Notes under the pieces: generated by a model
What the model was told of the DNA's origin: nothing
The model's database searches: none
What the model saw: only the letters and a program-made list of their open reading frames with translations
Program-made: the position numbers and the translations under genes
Part shown: positions 28,274 through 37,267 of the stretch, in pieces
Layout: each line of letters opens with the position of its first letter
Numbering within the stretch: position 1 is the first letter of the stretch
Assembly (NCBI RefSeq): GCF_019343495.1
Contig: NZ_CP072549.1
Coordinates: 992,001-1,056,000, forward strand
DNA: 64,000 bases
Direction of reading: 5' to 3'
From: Acinetobacter lwoffii
GTDB taxonomy: Bacteria; Pseudomonadota; Gammaproteobacteria; Pseudomonadales; Moraxellaceae

Positions 28274-28893
28274 CCTTATTTGATTTTGATGGAACCCTGT
28301 ATCTACATGATAGCTTTACCGGGTTCATTTTCCATGCCTTAAGAAAACGGTATATTGTGAAACGCGGCATGCAAATTTTGCCATGGATACAGGCCTATTA
28401 TTTAAATTTCTATCCGGCACACCGCATGCGACCCAAATTGTATGCCAGCATGTTTAAAAACAGTGATGCAGAGGAAATTCTGCAATTAGCTCAGGATTAT
28501 GCACAACAACTAATATTCAAGTTGAATCCGAAATTATTAGAACAACTTAAACAGCATCAACAATTAGGACATGAAGTCGTGCTGGTATCAGCCTCATTGG
28601 ATTTGTATCTTAAACCGGTGTGCAGTTATTTAAATATCGATTTAATCTGTAGCGAAGTTGAAATCAAAGCTGGGAAATTGACAGGGTTTTATCAAACTCC
28701 TGACTGTAGTAACACACAAAAGAAAATTAGAATTCTAGAAAAATATAATCTGGATAATTATGCTGAAATTTATGCTTATGGGAATAGCAAGGAAGATATA
28801 GAAATGCTCAGTCTGGCGCAGCAAAGCTATTTTGAGGGTCAAGATCAACAGCTTCCAAAAATTAATATTTCAGCTCATTCGATGCCATATTAG
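28240..28893 (+). CDS. HAD-IB family hydrolase (SerB/PlsC-associated type)
   Basis: A 217-residue haloacid-dehalogenase phosphatase. Motif I is LALFDFDGTLYLHDSF (nucleophile Asp in DFDGT, near residue 15), motif II VLVSASLDLYLKPV, motif III Lys region NTQKKIRILEKY, motif IV AYGNSKEDIEMLSLA. The family includes phosphoserine phosphatase-like and phospholipid-related enzymes; the substrate is unknown. Its ATG lies inside the last 34 bp of the DUF1615 gene in another frame, so the two are almost certainly cotranscribed and coupled. A functional link to envelope metabolism is inference. Confidence 0.88.
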   Translation: MHAQNQKSKTLALFDFDGTLYLHDSFTGFIFHALRKRYIVKRGMQILPWIQAYYLNFYPAHRMRPKLYASMFKNSDAEEILQLAQDYAQQLIFKLNPKLLEQLKQHQQLGHEVVLVSASLDLYLKPVCSYLNIDLICSEVEIKAGKLTGFYQTPDCSNTQKKIRILEKYNLDNYAEIYAYGNSKEDIEMLSLAQQSYFEGQDQQLPKINISAHSMPY

Positions 28894-29040
28894 TCCTTTC
28901 CATTCTATCGGGTTAACCTACTAAACACCTTTAGACAACGCTATAAATGGCAGATTAACTTTTTACTTTATGCCTTGAAATCATCTTAAATAGCTTCGTA
29001 ATCAGGGCTTTTACTTCCTGAAGTATTCGCCTCCTAGCTA

Positions 29041-29070
29041 AAAAAACCACTTCATTTGAAGTGGTTTTTT
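29041..29070. terminator. Bidirectional terminator
   Basis: Perfect hairpin AAAAAACCACTTCA TT TGAAGTGGTTTTTT between the HAD gene and the convergent desaturase. Confidence 0.92.
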
Positions 29071-29085
29071 TAGCTTTAAGAAAAA

Positions 29086-30180
29086 TTATTTCTTAAACGG
29101 AAATGCATATTTCACAATACGTTTGATCACACTACCGTACTGTTTTACCAAGCTGGCATTGTTATAGTTCAAACCATATTTTTCACAAACAGCCTGAACT
29201 TTCGGTGCCATTTGACGATAGCGACGTGCAGGTACATCAGGATACAAATGATGTTCAATCTGATGACTTAAATGACCCGTCAAGATATGAAACGCTTCAG
29301 AACCGGTCAGGTTGGATGAACCACGGATCTGACGCATATACCAGTGACCACGACTTTCATTTTGCAGTACCGATTTCGGGAATACTTCGACATCTTTGGT
29401 AAAGTGACCGCAGAAAATAATACTAAAGGTCCAGATATTACGCAGACCGTTGGCCACCATATTACCGGTCAAAACCGGTAAAGCCGCAGGACCTGCTATC
29501 AATGGAAAGAATACATAATCCTTAAACAACTGTTTACCAATTTTGCTCTGCATTGGACGCCATTCTTCTTTGGTCTGCTCTTTGCTTTTGCGACCTTTGA
29601 AGTATTTACCCAATTCAAGATTCTGAATCGCAACGCCCCACTGGAACAATAAACAGAATGGCACTGCATAAATCGGTTGCAATAAATAACCCGGTTTCCA
29701 GCGCTGTTCCGGGAACAAGCGTAATAGACCATAACCGATATCATCATCCATACCCTTAATATTGGTATAAGTATGATGCTTAAAGTTATGGGTTTGACGC
29801 CAGTTGTCTGAAGTCCCTACAATATCCCATTCATAGGTCTGACCATTCAATTTAGGATCATTCATCCAGTCATATTGACCGTGCATGACGTTATGACCCA
29901 GTTCCATATTTTCCATGATTTTGGCAAAGCCCAACAGGCCTGTCCCCAACAACCACGCTGGCGGGAACCAGCCTGCAAACAGCAAAGCACGACCGGCAAT
30001 CGATGAATAGCGAATGGTTGAATAGACACGACGGATATATTTGGCGTCTTTTTCACCCAGATCATCTAGCACTTCTTGTTTAATTGCATCAAGTTCACGT
30101 GCAAGTTCATCGAGTTCTACTTGTGATAATTCACGGTTTTTAGGATTTTTAAAATATTGAAATTTTACTGGCATATTCAT
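29086..30180 (-). CDS. Membrane acyl-CoA (DesB-like) fatty acid desaturase
   Basis: A 364-residue di-iron membrane desaturase. Histidine boxes are HNVMHGQYD (near residue 95), HNFKHHTYTN (near 131) and HQIEHHLYPD (near 307), with paired hydrophobic segments between. It would introduce a double bond into saturated acyl chains to adjust membrane fluidity. It begins 14 bp after the ferredoxin-reductase gene, which should supply its electrons. The divergent TetR gene and palindrome match the Pseudomonas DesT-DesC-DesB arrangement. The exact desaturation position is not readable from sequence. Confidence 0.93.
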   Translation of the reverse strand: MNMPVKFQYFKNPKNRELSQVELDELARELDAIKQEVLDDLGEKDAKYIRRVYSTIRYSSIAGRALLFAGWFPPAWLLGTGLLGFAKIMENMELGHNVMHGQYDWMNDPKLNGQTYEWDIVGTSDNWRQTHNFKHHTYTNIKGMDDDIGYGLLRLFPEQRWKPGYLLQPIYAVPFCLLFQWGVAIQNLELGKYFKGRKSKEQTKEEWRPMQSKIGKQLFKDYVFFPLIAGPAALPVLTGNMVANGLRNIWTFSIIFCGHFTKDVEVFPKSVLQNESRGHWYMRQIRGSSNLTGSEAFHILTGHLSHQIEHHLYPDVPARRYRQMAPKVQAVCEKYGLNYNNASLVKQYGSVIKRIVKYAFPFKK

Positions 30181-30194
30181 AGGATAAAACTCGC

Positions 30195-31259
30195 TTATAG
30201 GTCGATGACTAGATCAGTCTGCGCTGAGTTAACACAAATTTTGAGCAGATTACCTGGCTCAGTATTTCGTGCGCCGTTTACCAAATTCTTGGTCGAACCT
30301 TCCACTTTATTGCAGGCGCATTTATTACAAATGCCCATACGGCAACCATGTGTCGGTTTGATATTTTGTTGTTCCAGACTCACCAAAATGGACTGGCCTT
30401 TTGGAATACTGACAATTTTTTTCGACTGAGTCAGGGTGACATTAATAAAGCCGATATCGGATTGATCCGCCAGACTCATGCTAAAGGCTTCACCCTTAAA
30501 CTCTTTGGCTGAAGCAAACAGCTGCTCTGCAGTCGATACAAAACCTGACGGGCCGCAGCAATAGACCGTGCTATTTTCCAGATTTTGCAAATCTGTCAGA
30601 TAAGTTTCATTCAGACGAGCTGCCGCAGCTTGTTCTTGCGTGGCATAAACATGAAATGAGAAATTTGCATGTTTCTGAGCAAGTTCTTCGAAACGTGCTT
30701 TAAATGCTGCATCTTGATGTTTTTTAACCCAGTACCACAAGCTCACTGGTGTTGATAATTCACCCTTTTTGCTCAGGCTTTCCAGCATGCTCAGCATTGG
30801 GGTAATCCCGCTGCCTGCTGCAAGCAAGATCAGTGGACTCGCCTGCTGAGGCACAGTCATATCGCCATAAGGCTGACCAAATTCGATGACATCACCCACT
30901 TGCGCCTGCTCTGCAAACCAGGTGCTGACTTTACCGGCATGGACTTTTTTCACAGTCAATAACACATGCTGGGCATCTACATGGGTCAAACTATAGCTAC
31001 GTTCATAACGGATGCCCTTCACCACCACATAGACCGGATGGTGTTGCCCCGCTTTACCAAACTTAAATAAACGATTCACTTGAATTTTCAGACTCAGCAT
31101 ATCCTGTGCAGCATTTTCCTTGTGCACAATCTTGCCCAATGGCTGATTCAACGACCATATCGGATTGAGTTTCTGAATCCAGAAATTAATCGCATGCTGA
31201 TCGACGACACTGTCAGACAGTGCATTCAACGGCATTTTAAGTTTTTGGAGTACATGCAT
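30195..31259 (-). CDS. Ferredoxin-NAD(P)H reductase partner of the desaturase (DesC-like)
   Basis: About 354 residues. An FAD-binding barrel (ERSYSLTH, the RxYS motif) is followed by a NAD(P)H-binding domain (PLILLAAGSGITPMLSML) and a C-terminal plant-type [2Fe-2S] ferredoxin domain with CRMGICNKCAC and a last Cys near the end. It passes electrons from NAD(P)H to the desaturase. I start at the ATG 31259 (MHVLQKLKM); in-frame ATGs at 31271-31274 or 31301 are possible, but the last lies inside the operator palindrome. It is first in a two-gene operon. Confidence 0.9.
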   Translation of the reverse strand: MHVLQKLKMPLNALSDSVVDQHAINFWIQKLNPIWSLNQPLGKIVHKENAAQDMLSLKIQVNRLFKFGKAGQHHPVYVVVKGIRYERSYSLTHVDAQHVLLTVKKVHAGKVSTWFAEQAQVGDVIEFGQPYGDMTVPQQASPLILLAAGSGITPMLSMLESLSKKGELSTPVSLWYWVKKHQDAAFKARFEELAQKHANFSFHVYATQEQAAAARLNETYLTDLQNLENSTVYCCGPSGFVSTAEQLFASAKEFKGEAFSMSLADQSDIGFINVTLTQSKKIVSIPKGQSILVSLEQQNIKPTHGCRMGICNKCACNKVEGSTKNLVNGARNTEPGNLLKICVNSAQTDLVIDL

Positions 31260-31293
31260 CGTTATCGACATCATCTTGAGGTTTTGAATTATT

Positions 31294-31329
31294 ATACACA
31301 TGTATATATATTTGTATATACATGTGTAT
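31294..31329. promoter_or_regulatory. Perfect 15-bp inverted repeat: probable TetR/DesT-type operator
   Basis: Arms ATACACATGTATATA (31294-31308) and its exact complement (31315-31329) flank a 6-bp AT spacer. The repeat is between the divergent reductase/desaturase operon and the TetR gene. By analogy with DesT and FabR it should be the operator that controls both directions. Confidence 0.8.
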
Positions 31330-31385
31330 TGTTTCCATTCATTTCACAAGCCTGTCGTGCTCGGTTATAATCAAACGATTCATGC

Positions 31386-32093
31386 ATGAACCTATTGATG
31401 AACGAGCCTTCAATGAAAATAAGCAGTGACGCATCTCTACTACAATCGAAAAGCATTGATGAGCCGATTATCGTACGGAGTGTCGGTCGCAAGGCCACCA
31501 TTACCAAAGAAGAACTGTTTCAGGCAGCATTAAACCTGATTGGTCCACAAAAAAGTATTGCATCGTTGAGCCTGCGCGAAGTCGCACGTGAGGCCGGTAT
31601 TGCGCCAAACAGTTTCTATCGTCATTTTAAAGATATTGATGAGCTGGCCATTGAGCTGATTGATCGTGCCGGGATTGTATTACGTCAGATTCTGCATGAA
31701 GCACGCTTAAAAGCCTCCCGACAAAGCAGTATTATTCGTAGTTCGGTCGAAATTTTTATTGCTCAGCTGGATGCAGATGAAGGCAATTTAAGCCTGTTAT
31801 TGCGTGAAGGTTATACCGGTTCAAAATCGTATAAACAGGCTGTAGAACGCCAGTTAAATTATTTTCAGCAGGAATTGCAGGATGATTTGATTCGTCTGGA
31901 ACGCCTGAATAATAGAAAGTTATTACATGCCGATATTGCCGCCAAAGCCATTACTCAACTGGTGTTTAACATGGGGGCCAATGTCATTGACATGCCGGCT
32001 GAAGACCGCCAGGAAATTGCCGAACAGACCATGCTCATGATTCGGATGATTCTGGAAGGCGCTCGCCATCTGGAAGATTCGCAGCTGCGTTAA
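31386..32093 (+). CDS. TetR-family regulator, FabR/DesT-like
   Basis: A repressor of about 226-235 residues. The N-terminal helix-turn-helix (near residues 45-85) has LSLREVAREAGIAPNSFYRHF and DIDELAIELIDRAG, a pattern shared with FabR and DesT, which sense the ratio of unsaturated to saturated acyl-CoA or acyl-ACP. The C-terminal helices would bind ligand. The start may be 31386, 31398 or 31413; none has a clear ribosome-binding site. It is divergent from the desaturase operon across a perfect palindrome and presumably represses it. Confidence 0.9.
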   Translation: MNLLMNEPSMKISSDASLLQSKSIDEPIIVRSVGRKATITKEELFQAALNLIGPQKSIASLSLREVAREAGIAPNSFYRHFKDIDELAIELIDRAGIVLRQILHEARLKASRQSSIIRSSVEIFIAQLDADEGNLSLLLREGYTGSKSYKQAVERQLNYFQQELQDDLIRLERLNNRKLLHADIAAKAITQLVFNMGANVIDMPAEDRQEIAEQTMLMIRMILEGARHLEDSQLR

Positions 32094-32117
32094 TTTTCCG
32101 ATTTGCATGAAGTAGTA

Positions 32118-32147
32118 TAAAAAGAGACGTAATCAACGTCTCTTTTT
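32118..32147. terminator. Terminator between TetR and hydrolase genes
   Basis: AAAAGAGACG / CGTCTCTTTT hairpin between convergent genes, flanked by A and T. Confidence 0.88.
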
Positions 32148-32155
32148 TATGATGA

Positions 32156-32956
32156 TTACAAAAGTGCGAGTTGGGCTTTGACCGCCTTTGCAGTGGCTTC
32201 CGGATACTCAAGCGGAAACATATGTCCGCCTTCGACCACTGAATAATTGATCCGATAAATCTTGTGCATGCCTTGCGGCAAACCCTGCTGATAAAACTGG
32301 CTCTGCTCTGCAGTCATCAGATGAATCGGCACTTCAGGTGGTCGTCTTGGCGTACGCCACCACCATGCCGGTACAGTCCGGAAAATCTCCGCTTCTACCT
32401 GTTTTAGAATGCTCAAAGTCACCCCACCGCGTTCAGGTTCTGGCTGAATGCCACTCTCGATATAATCAGCAAAACATTGCTCATCAAAATTGCTAAATAA
32501 GCGGTTTGATCTGAGTGCATCAACTGCGGCCTGTTTCGATGGCCAGTGATCCTTGCGTTTTAGCGTAATTCCTGCAGGTGTATAGCGATCGATACTTTTC
32601 AGATTCAGCTTTTTAACCAGTTCAAACATGGCGCTGTTTTTTCCAATAATAAATGGCGGATCCATAATTAACAGTTTGGAAAACAGTTCCGGACGTCGAT
32701 ACGCTGCCATCAAAGTCACCAGACCACCAAAGGAATGTCCAAGACCCACCACCTGCTGCTGAGGAAATTGCTGCTCGATATCTGCAATGACTTCATCGAC
32801 CAGATAGCGCCAGTCTGGCGTAATCGGATATTGCGACTTCATGCCAATCAGGGGAATCGCTTTGACCTCATATTCTGGCTGGAAACAGTCCAGAAATTTC
32901 TGATAGGTTGCCGCAGGGATGCCATTGGCATGGGTAAAATGTAGGGCTTGTTTCAT
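32156..32956 (-). CDS. Alpha/beta hydrolase
   Basis: A 266-residue alpha/beta hydrolase. The nucleophile elbow is GLGHSFGG (Ser in G-H-S-F-G, near residue 85), preceded by HANGIPAATYQKFLDCF, which carries the oxyanion region, and followed near the end by VEGGHMFPLEYPE with the catalytic His. The acid is probably in the MTAEQSQ strand region, not certain. It is most like the lipase/esterase or haloperoxidase-type enzymes; the substrate is unknown. I start at 32956 (TGGAAAATAATG gives a ribosome-binding site) rather than at 32983. Confidence 0.87.
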   Translation of the reverse strand: MKQALHFTHANGIPAATYQKFLDCFQPEYEVKAIPLIGMKSQYPITPDWRYLVDEVIADIEQQFPQQQVVGLGHSFGGLVTLMAAYRRPELFSKLLIMDPPFIIGKNSAMFELVKKLNLKSIDRYTPAGITLKRKDHWPSKQAAVDALRSNRLFSNFDEQCFADYIESGIQPEPERGGVTLSILKQVEAEIFRTVPAWWWRTPRRPPEVPIHLMTAEQSQFYQQGLPQGMHKIYRINYSVVEGGHMFPLEYPEATAKAVKAQLALL

Positions 32957-33095
32957 TATTTTCCAAACGCAGCGCGTATTCATCCTGAAATCATCGGATG
33001 AGCTTACTGATCTGAAAAGTCATGTGGCAGTGCCAAAATGCTCAAAGTATGACCTTAAAGTCATCTCTTCTTATTTTATTAAACGAATTTAAGAT

Positions 33096-33362
33096 TTATT
33101 TCTGCGATACCGTCAAATGCTGCATGGCTAGAAAAGTTGCCCCGCAACTGGTCTTATCCCCCGCGATGACGATTGCCCGTCCTTTGACAGTAACAGATAA
33201 ATCGCTGGAGATTGCGGTGACCATGGTCTGGCATTTGGGACAATAATGCTTCATGCCATTTAAATGTACGGCGATGCCATTCATAATCAAAGACGGCTCA
33301 CTTCCCACCACAATACCACCGTGAGTGGTTTTGGCACCGAGACCAATAAAGGCTTTGGACAT
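33096..33362 (-). CDS. PAAR-domain protein (orphan type VI secretion spike tip)
   Basis: An 88-residue protein made almost wholly of a PAAR domain: SKAFIGLGAKTTHGGIVVGSEP, then GIAVHLNGMKHYCPKC and VTVKGRAIVIAGDKTSCGATF. The His and Cys residues match the zinc-binding set (CPKC, TSCGATF). PAAR proteins sharpen the VgrG spike of the type VI secretion system and can carry effectors. No VgrG, effector or immunity gene is adjacent, so this is an isolated tip protein that would need T6SS parts encoded elsewhere. Confidence 0.9.
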   Translation of the reverse strand: MSKAFIGLGAKTTHGGIVVGSEPSLIMNGIAVHLNGMKHYCPKCQTMVTAISSDLSVTVKGRAIVIAGDKTSCGATFLAMQHLTVSQK

Positions 33363-33464
33363 ACTTTTTAGTTCTTGTTATTCAGTAGGCTGATTTTAAA
33401 CACAAGAAAAATGACAGGCCAGTATTCCCCGACCAAAACAATATAAAAGCCGAATTTCGGCCAT

Positions 33465-33495
33465 AAAAAAAAGCAGCCCGAAAGCTGCATTTTTT
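33465..33495 (-). terminator. Terminator of rapA
   Basis: Minus-strand hairpin with GCAGC / GCTGC arms followed by eight T's, 14 bp after the rapA stop. Confidence 0.85.
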
Positions 33496-33508
33496 AATTG
33501 CTTAAAAC

Positions 33509-36388
33509 TTAAGGCTTGACGACTACCATCACCTGGATTGCTTCCGGGGTCACAGATAAACCATCCAGTAGGCTGAGACCTTCTTTCTGCAACTTCTGTA
33601 AACGTGAAATTTCATCTTCACGGATACTTGGATTAAACTGTTTCAGATAGGTCAGACGGTCAATTTCATATTGCCATTTATTGCCATACACTTCTTTGGC
33701 TTGCTGCTTGAAGTTTGGCAATGCACTACGTGCCAGTTCAAGTGCTTGCTGATAACGTGCCTCAATCACATCACGACGTGCTTTCACTACCTGGCGGCAG
33801 CTGTTGCCATCTAAATGGTGTAGATACGGCTTCAGGATTTCTGGCGCAATTTTTTGTGAAAGATCCTGACCTTTCTCGCTTAATAACACACGAACCAATT
33901 GTTGCGGCAGGCTTGATGGCAAGTTCAATGCTTTCGGTGCAACCACATCGACCTTGAACCAGACTTCCAGCAATACCGAACCTTGTGGCAGTGCCGCAGA
34001 TTTCAATACCGCAACGTTGGTGCTACCAAAGCCTTGAGTATTGATCATTTCCATCACACTTTCAGTGAATGGATGTTCCAGGGTCAGGTATTGCGCATCT
34101 TCGCGGATTTGTGCCTGATCACGATAGAAAGTGGCAGTGATGCCTTCTTCATCCAGCGTCAAACCTTGAACCTGCATTTGATCTGTTGGCTTGATGATCA
34201 CGGTACCGTTACTTTGCTCGTCAAAGTCAATATTCGTGGACGCCATAAAGCGTTTCATGAAGATCGGCAAAGTAGTATTGTCATCATAGTCTTCAAGTGC
34301 GTTGACAATTTCCTGTGCTACCACCGGACGGCAAGAGTTGTACTCTAGCAAACGGTCACGGCCTTCCTGCAATTCAGCTTCCAGCGCTTCACGTTGCACG
34401 CTGACTTCTTCCAGCAGGTCTTCAAACGCTTGACCTTTGTCTGCCAATAGACAGTCTTTCAAGCGAACAATAAAGTTTTCTTGCAAGGTTTGTGCAGTTG
34501 GGGAAATATTGCCGAAAATATTCAAGGCTTCGTTATACCAGCGGAACATACGTTCTTGCGCAGTTCCCACCAGATAAGGCACATGAATCTGAATCCGGTT
34601 TTCCTGACCGATACGATCTAAACGGCCAATACGCTGCTCTAAAACGTCCGGGTTGGCAGGAAGATCGAACAGAATTAAATCAGATGCAAACTGGAAGTTA
34701 CGCCCTTCTGAACCAATTTCCGAACAAAGTAAAATCTGCGCGCCATACGAATCTTCAGCAAAATAAGCGGCAGCCTGATCACGCTCTAACAAGCTCATGC
34801 CTTCATGGAACATCGCGGTACGAATACCGGCATGTAAGCGAAGTACATTTTCCAGCGCTTCAACCACTGGCCCGCTACGCGCAATCAGTAAGACTTTCTT
34901 GTGTTTAAGATCGGTACGTAAACGCTCCATCAGCCACATCACGCGTGGATCGGCTTCCATCCATGCACCATCGAGCTGGGCTTCTTCAGGCCACATTTGC
35001 TCACGCAACTTACCATCTTTCGACCAGTGTTCCGGTGCTGGTAATGGTGCCGGCTGACAGTCACGACCCGGGAAGCCCTGAATGGCTTCACGCGTATTAC
35101 GAAACAGGATACGACCGGTACCATGACGGTCTAAAAGTTCGTGAATGGCACGGAAACGCTGCTCAGGATGATCTTCAATTGAATGACCCAACAAGGCCTC
35201 AATCGCAGTCAAATGTTCTGCTTCAAGTGGCAGATTTGACATCAACACTTCTGCAATTTTAGCGGTGTGCTGATATTGCGCTTCTTCATCCAGGAAACGA
35301 TCCAGCGAGTTAAAGCGCTGCGGATCGAGTAAACGCAGGCGTGCAAAGTGACTTTCTACCCCGAGCTGTTCCGGTGTTGCCGTCAATAACAATACGCCCG
35401 GCGTATGTTCAGCCAGTTCTTCGACCAGATCATAACGGTCATTACCGCCATCTTCTTCGCTCCACATCAAATGATGTGCTTCATCGACCACCAGCAAGTC
35501 GAAACCGGCTTCGAGCGCCTGTTCACGCAGATCTTCATGGTCGACCATCAAATCGACAGAGGCAATAATTTTTTGTTCGGTCAGGAATGGGTTTTGTTCA
35601 GGATCATGCTCTTTGATTGATGCAGTACGGGTCAAATCAAATAACGAGAACTCAAGATTGAAACGACGGCGCATCTCAATCATCCACTGATATTGCAGCG
35701 AATCTGGTACTAAAATCAGGATGCGTTCAGAACGGCCAGTTTTCAGCTGTTGATGGATAATCAAACCCGCTTCGATGGTTTTACCCAGACCGACTTCATC
35801 GGCCAGTAATACACGCGGAGCAAAACGCTGACCGACTTCATGCGCAATATACAACTGGTGCGGAATCAGGCCGACACGTGAACCGACCAAACCGCGCAGT
35901 GGACTGCTTTGCATATTGGCCTGCATCAGCAGCGCTTCAATGCGCAAGTCATACCATTCTTTATAATCGACCTGACTGGCCAATAAACGGTCTAGAGGCT
36001 TGGACAACTGGATGGTGGCACCAATGCGGGTTTCATTCAGCGATTTACGTTCTTCAGTCCCATCTTCCAGGGTACGAATGACGTGATAACGCACCACGCC
36101 ATTGCGGTCTTCCACGGATTCTACAATCCATTTGGTTCCTTCCTGATCCTGTAATTCATCTTTCACATTAAATACGATACGAGATAAGGGTGCATTGCTA
36201 CGTGCATAGACGCGAGTTTCATCGCTTTTCGGGAATAAAATGCTAACCGACCGCTCATCAACATCAATAAGAACGCCTAAACCGAGTTCTGTTTCAGTAT
36301 CTGATAACCAACGTTGACCAATAGCAAATTGCTGCAATTTTTCCACCTTTATCTTAAGTACAAGATTATGAATATTAGGCTCAATCAC
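33509..36388 (-). CDS. rapA: RNA polymerase-associated protein RapA (Swi2/Snf2 ATPase)
   Basis: A 959-residue Snf2-type translocase that recycles RNA polymerase from stalled post-termination complexes. It has N-terminal Tudor-like domains (to about residue 105), RecA-like domain 1 with Walker A LLADEVGLGKTIEAGL and the DEAH box VVDEAHHLMW, and RecA-like domain 2 with the helicase motif QRIGRLDRIGQ. A long C-terminal region follows (RapA_C-type). The size matches E. coli RapA (968). It is transcribed alone with its own terminator. No lesions seen. Confidence 0.96.
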   Translation of the reverse strand: MIEPNIHNLVLKIKVEKLQQFAIGQRWLSDTETELGLGVLIDVDERSVSILFPKSDETRVYARSNAPLSRIVFNVKDELQDQEGTKWIVESVEDRNGVVRYHVIRTLEDGTEERKSLNETRIGATIQLSKPLDRLLASQVDYKEWYDLRIEALLMQANMQSSPLRGLVGSRVGLIPHQLYIAHEVGQRFAPRVLLADEVGLGKTIEAGLIIHQQLKTGRSERILILVPDSLQYQWMIEMRRRFNLEFSLFDLTRTASIKEHDPEQNPFLTEQKIIASVDLMVDHEDLREQALEAGFDLLVVDEAHHLMWSEEDGGNDRYDLVEELAEHTPGVLLLTATPEQLGVESHFARLRLLDPQRFNSLDRFLDEEAQYQHTAKIAEVLMSNLPLEAEHLTAIEALLGHSIEDHPEQRFRAIHELLDRHGTGRILFRNTREAIQGFPGRDCQPAPLPAPEHWSKDGKLREQMWPEEAQLDGAWMEADPRVMWLMERLRTDLKHKKVLLIARSGPVVEALENVLRLHAGIRTAMFHEGMSLLERDQAAAYFAEDSYGAQILLCSEIGSEGRNFQFASDLILFDLPANPDVLEQRIGRLDRIGQENRIQIHVPYLVGTAQERMFRWYNEALNIFGNISPTAQTLQENFIVRLKDCLLADKGQAFEDLLEEVSVQREALEAELQEGRDRLLEYNSCRPVVAQEIVNALEDYDDNTTLPIFMKRFMASTNIDFDEQSNGTVIIKPTDQMQVQGLTLDEEGITATFYRDQAQIREDAQYLTLEHPFTESVMEMINTQGFGSTNVAVLKSAALPQGSVLLEVWFKVDVVAPKALNLPSSLPQQLVRVLLSEKGQDLSQKIAPEILKPYLHHLDGNSCRQVVKARRDVIEARYQQALELARSALPNFKQQAKEVYGNKWQYEIDRLTYLKQFNPSIREDEISRLQKLQKEGLSLLDGLSVTPEAIQVMVVVKP

Positions 36389-36489
36389 GAAACGTCATTG
36401 GAGCAAAATTTCACACCTTCAAGCAATGTATTTTGACATAAAGCCCACTAAAAAGTGAGCATAATTCACGCCGATTCAAGAAGTATTTC

Positions 36490-37134
36490 CTAGAACGGCG
36501 CCGGACAATAAAATTCGACCAGCTGATCTGTTTGAGGATGATAAAAACTCAAACGTTCAGCATGTAAATGTAGACGCGAGCTGAGCTGTTGCTGTTCAGG
36601 TGTCGCATATAAGGTATCGCCGATAATCGGATGTCCCAGATATTGCATATGCACACGCAACTGATGCGAACGGCCGGTAATTGGCGTAAGTTTCACCCGA
36701 GTCACGGCTTGTCCCTGAATATTAAAGTGTTCGATCGCCTGCCAATGTGTGATGGCCGGCTTGTTATGTGCCGGATCTGCGATATGTAAGGGCGGACGGC
36801 TTGGGTCATATACCACGGGCACCTCAATGCTACCTTCACCTTCGAGTGTACCGGCAACCACGGCCTGATAGGTTTTGTCGGTCTGGCGTTCCTGAAACTG
36901 GCGGGAAATGGTTTTTTGTCCCCATTTTGTGAGACCAAACACGAGAATGCCGGAAGTATCGCGATCCAGTCGATGAATCAGTAAGGTTTTTGGTTCTATT
37001 TTTAATAATCGGTTAATCAGGCAATCTTGTAAATCTTCTGTTTTACCGGGAACTGTGAGTAAACCTGCAGGTTTGTGGATGACCATGAAATCGTCATCAC
37101 GATGTATCAGATGTTCGGTTAGAAAATTACTCAA
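36490..37134 (-). CDS. RluA-family pseudouridine synthase
   Basis: A 214-residue pseudouridine synthase. The catalytic loop HRLDRDTSGILVFGL carries the essential Asp (HRLDxxTSG). Other conserved pieces are IHKPAGLLTVPG at the N-terminus and RSHQLRVHMQYLGHPIIGD. The short length without an S4 domain fits RluA (23S rRNA U746 and tRNA U32) better than RluC or RluD. It isomerises uridines in structured RNA. It lies 100 bp upstream of rapA but is not obviously in an operon with it. Confidence 0.9.
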   Translation of the reverse strand: MSNFLTEHLIHRDDDFMVIHKPAGLLTVPGKTEDLQDCLINRLLKIEPKTLLIHRLDRDTSGILVFGLTKWGQKTISRQFQERQTDKTYQAVVAGTLEGEGSIEVPVVYDPSRPPLHIADPAHNKPAITHWQAIEHFNIQGQAVTRVKLTPITGRSHQLRVHMQYLGHPIIGDTLYATPEQQQLSSRLHLHAERLSFYHPQTDQLVEFYCPAPF

Positions 37135-37267
37135 AGTTCAATCCCAGGCTGATCGCGAAAAACAAGGCGGCAATGATAGAAAGCTTAGCTCATAATTACA
37201 ATGCGCATTTATGTAAATGGCGATGAAATTTCCGATTTAGTTCATAAAAATGCTCAATCGCAGCACA

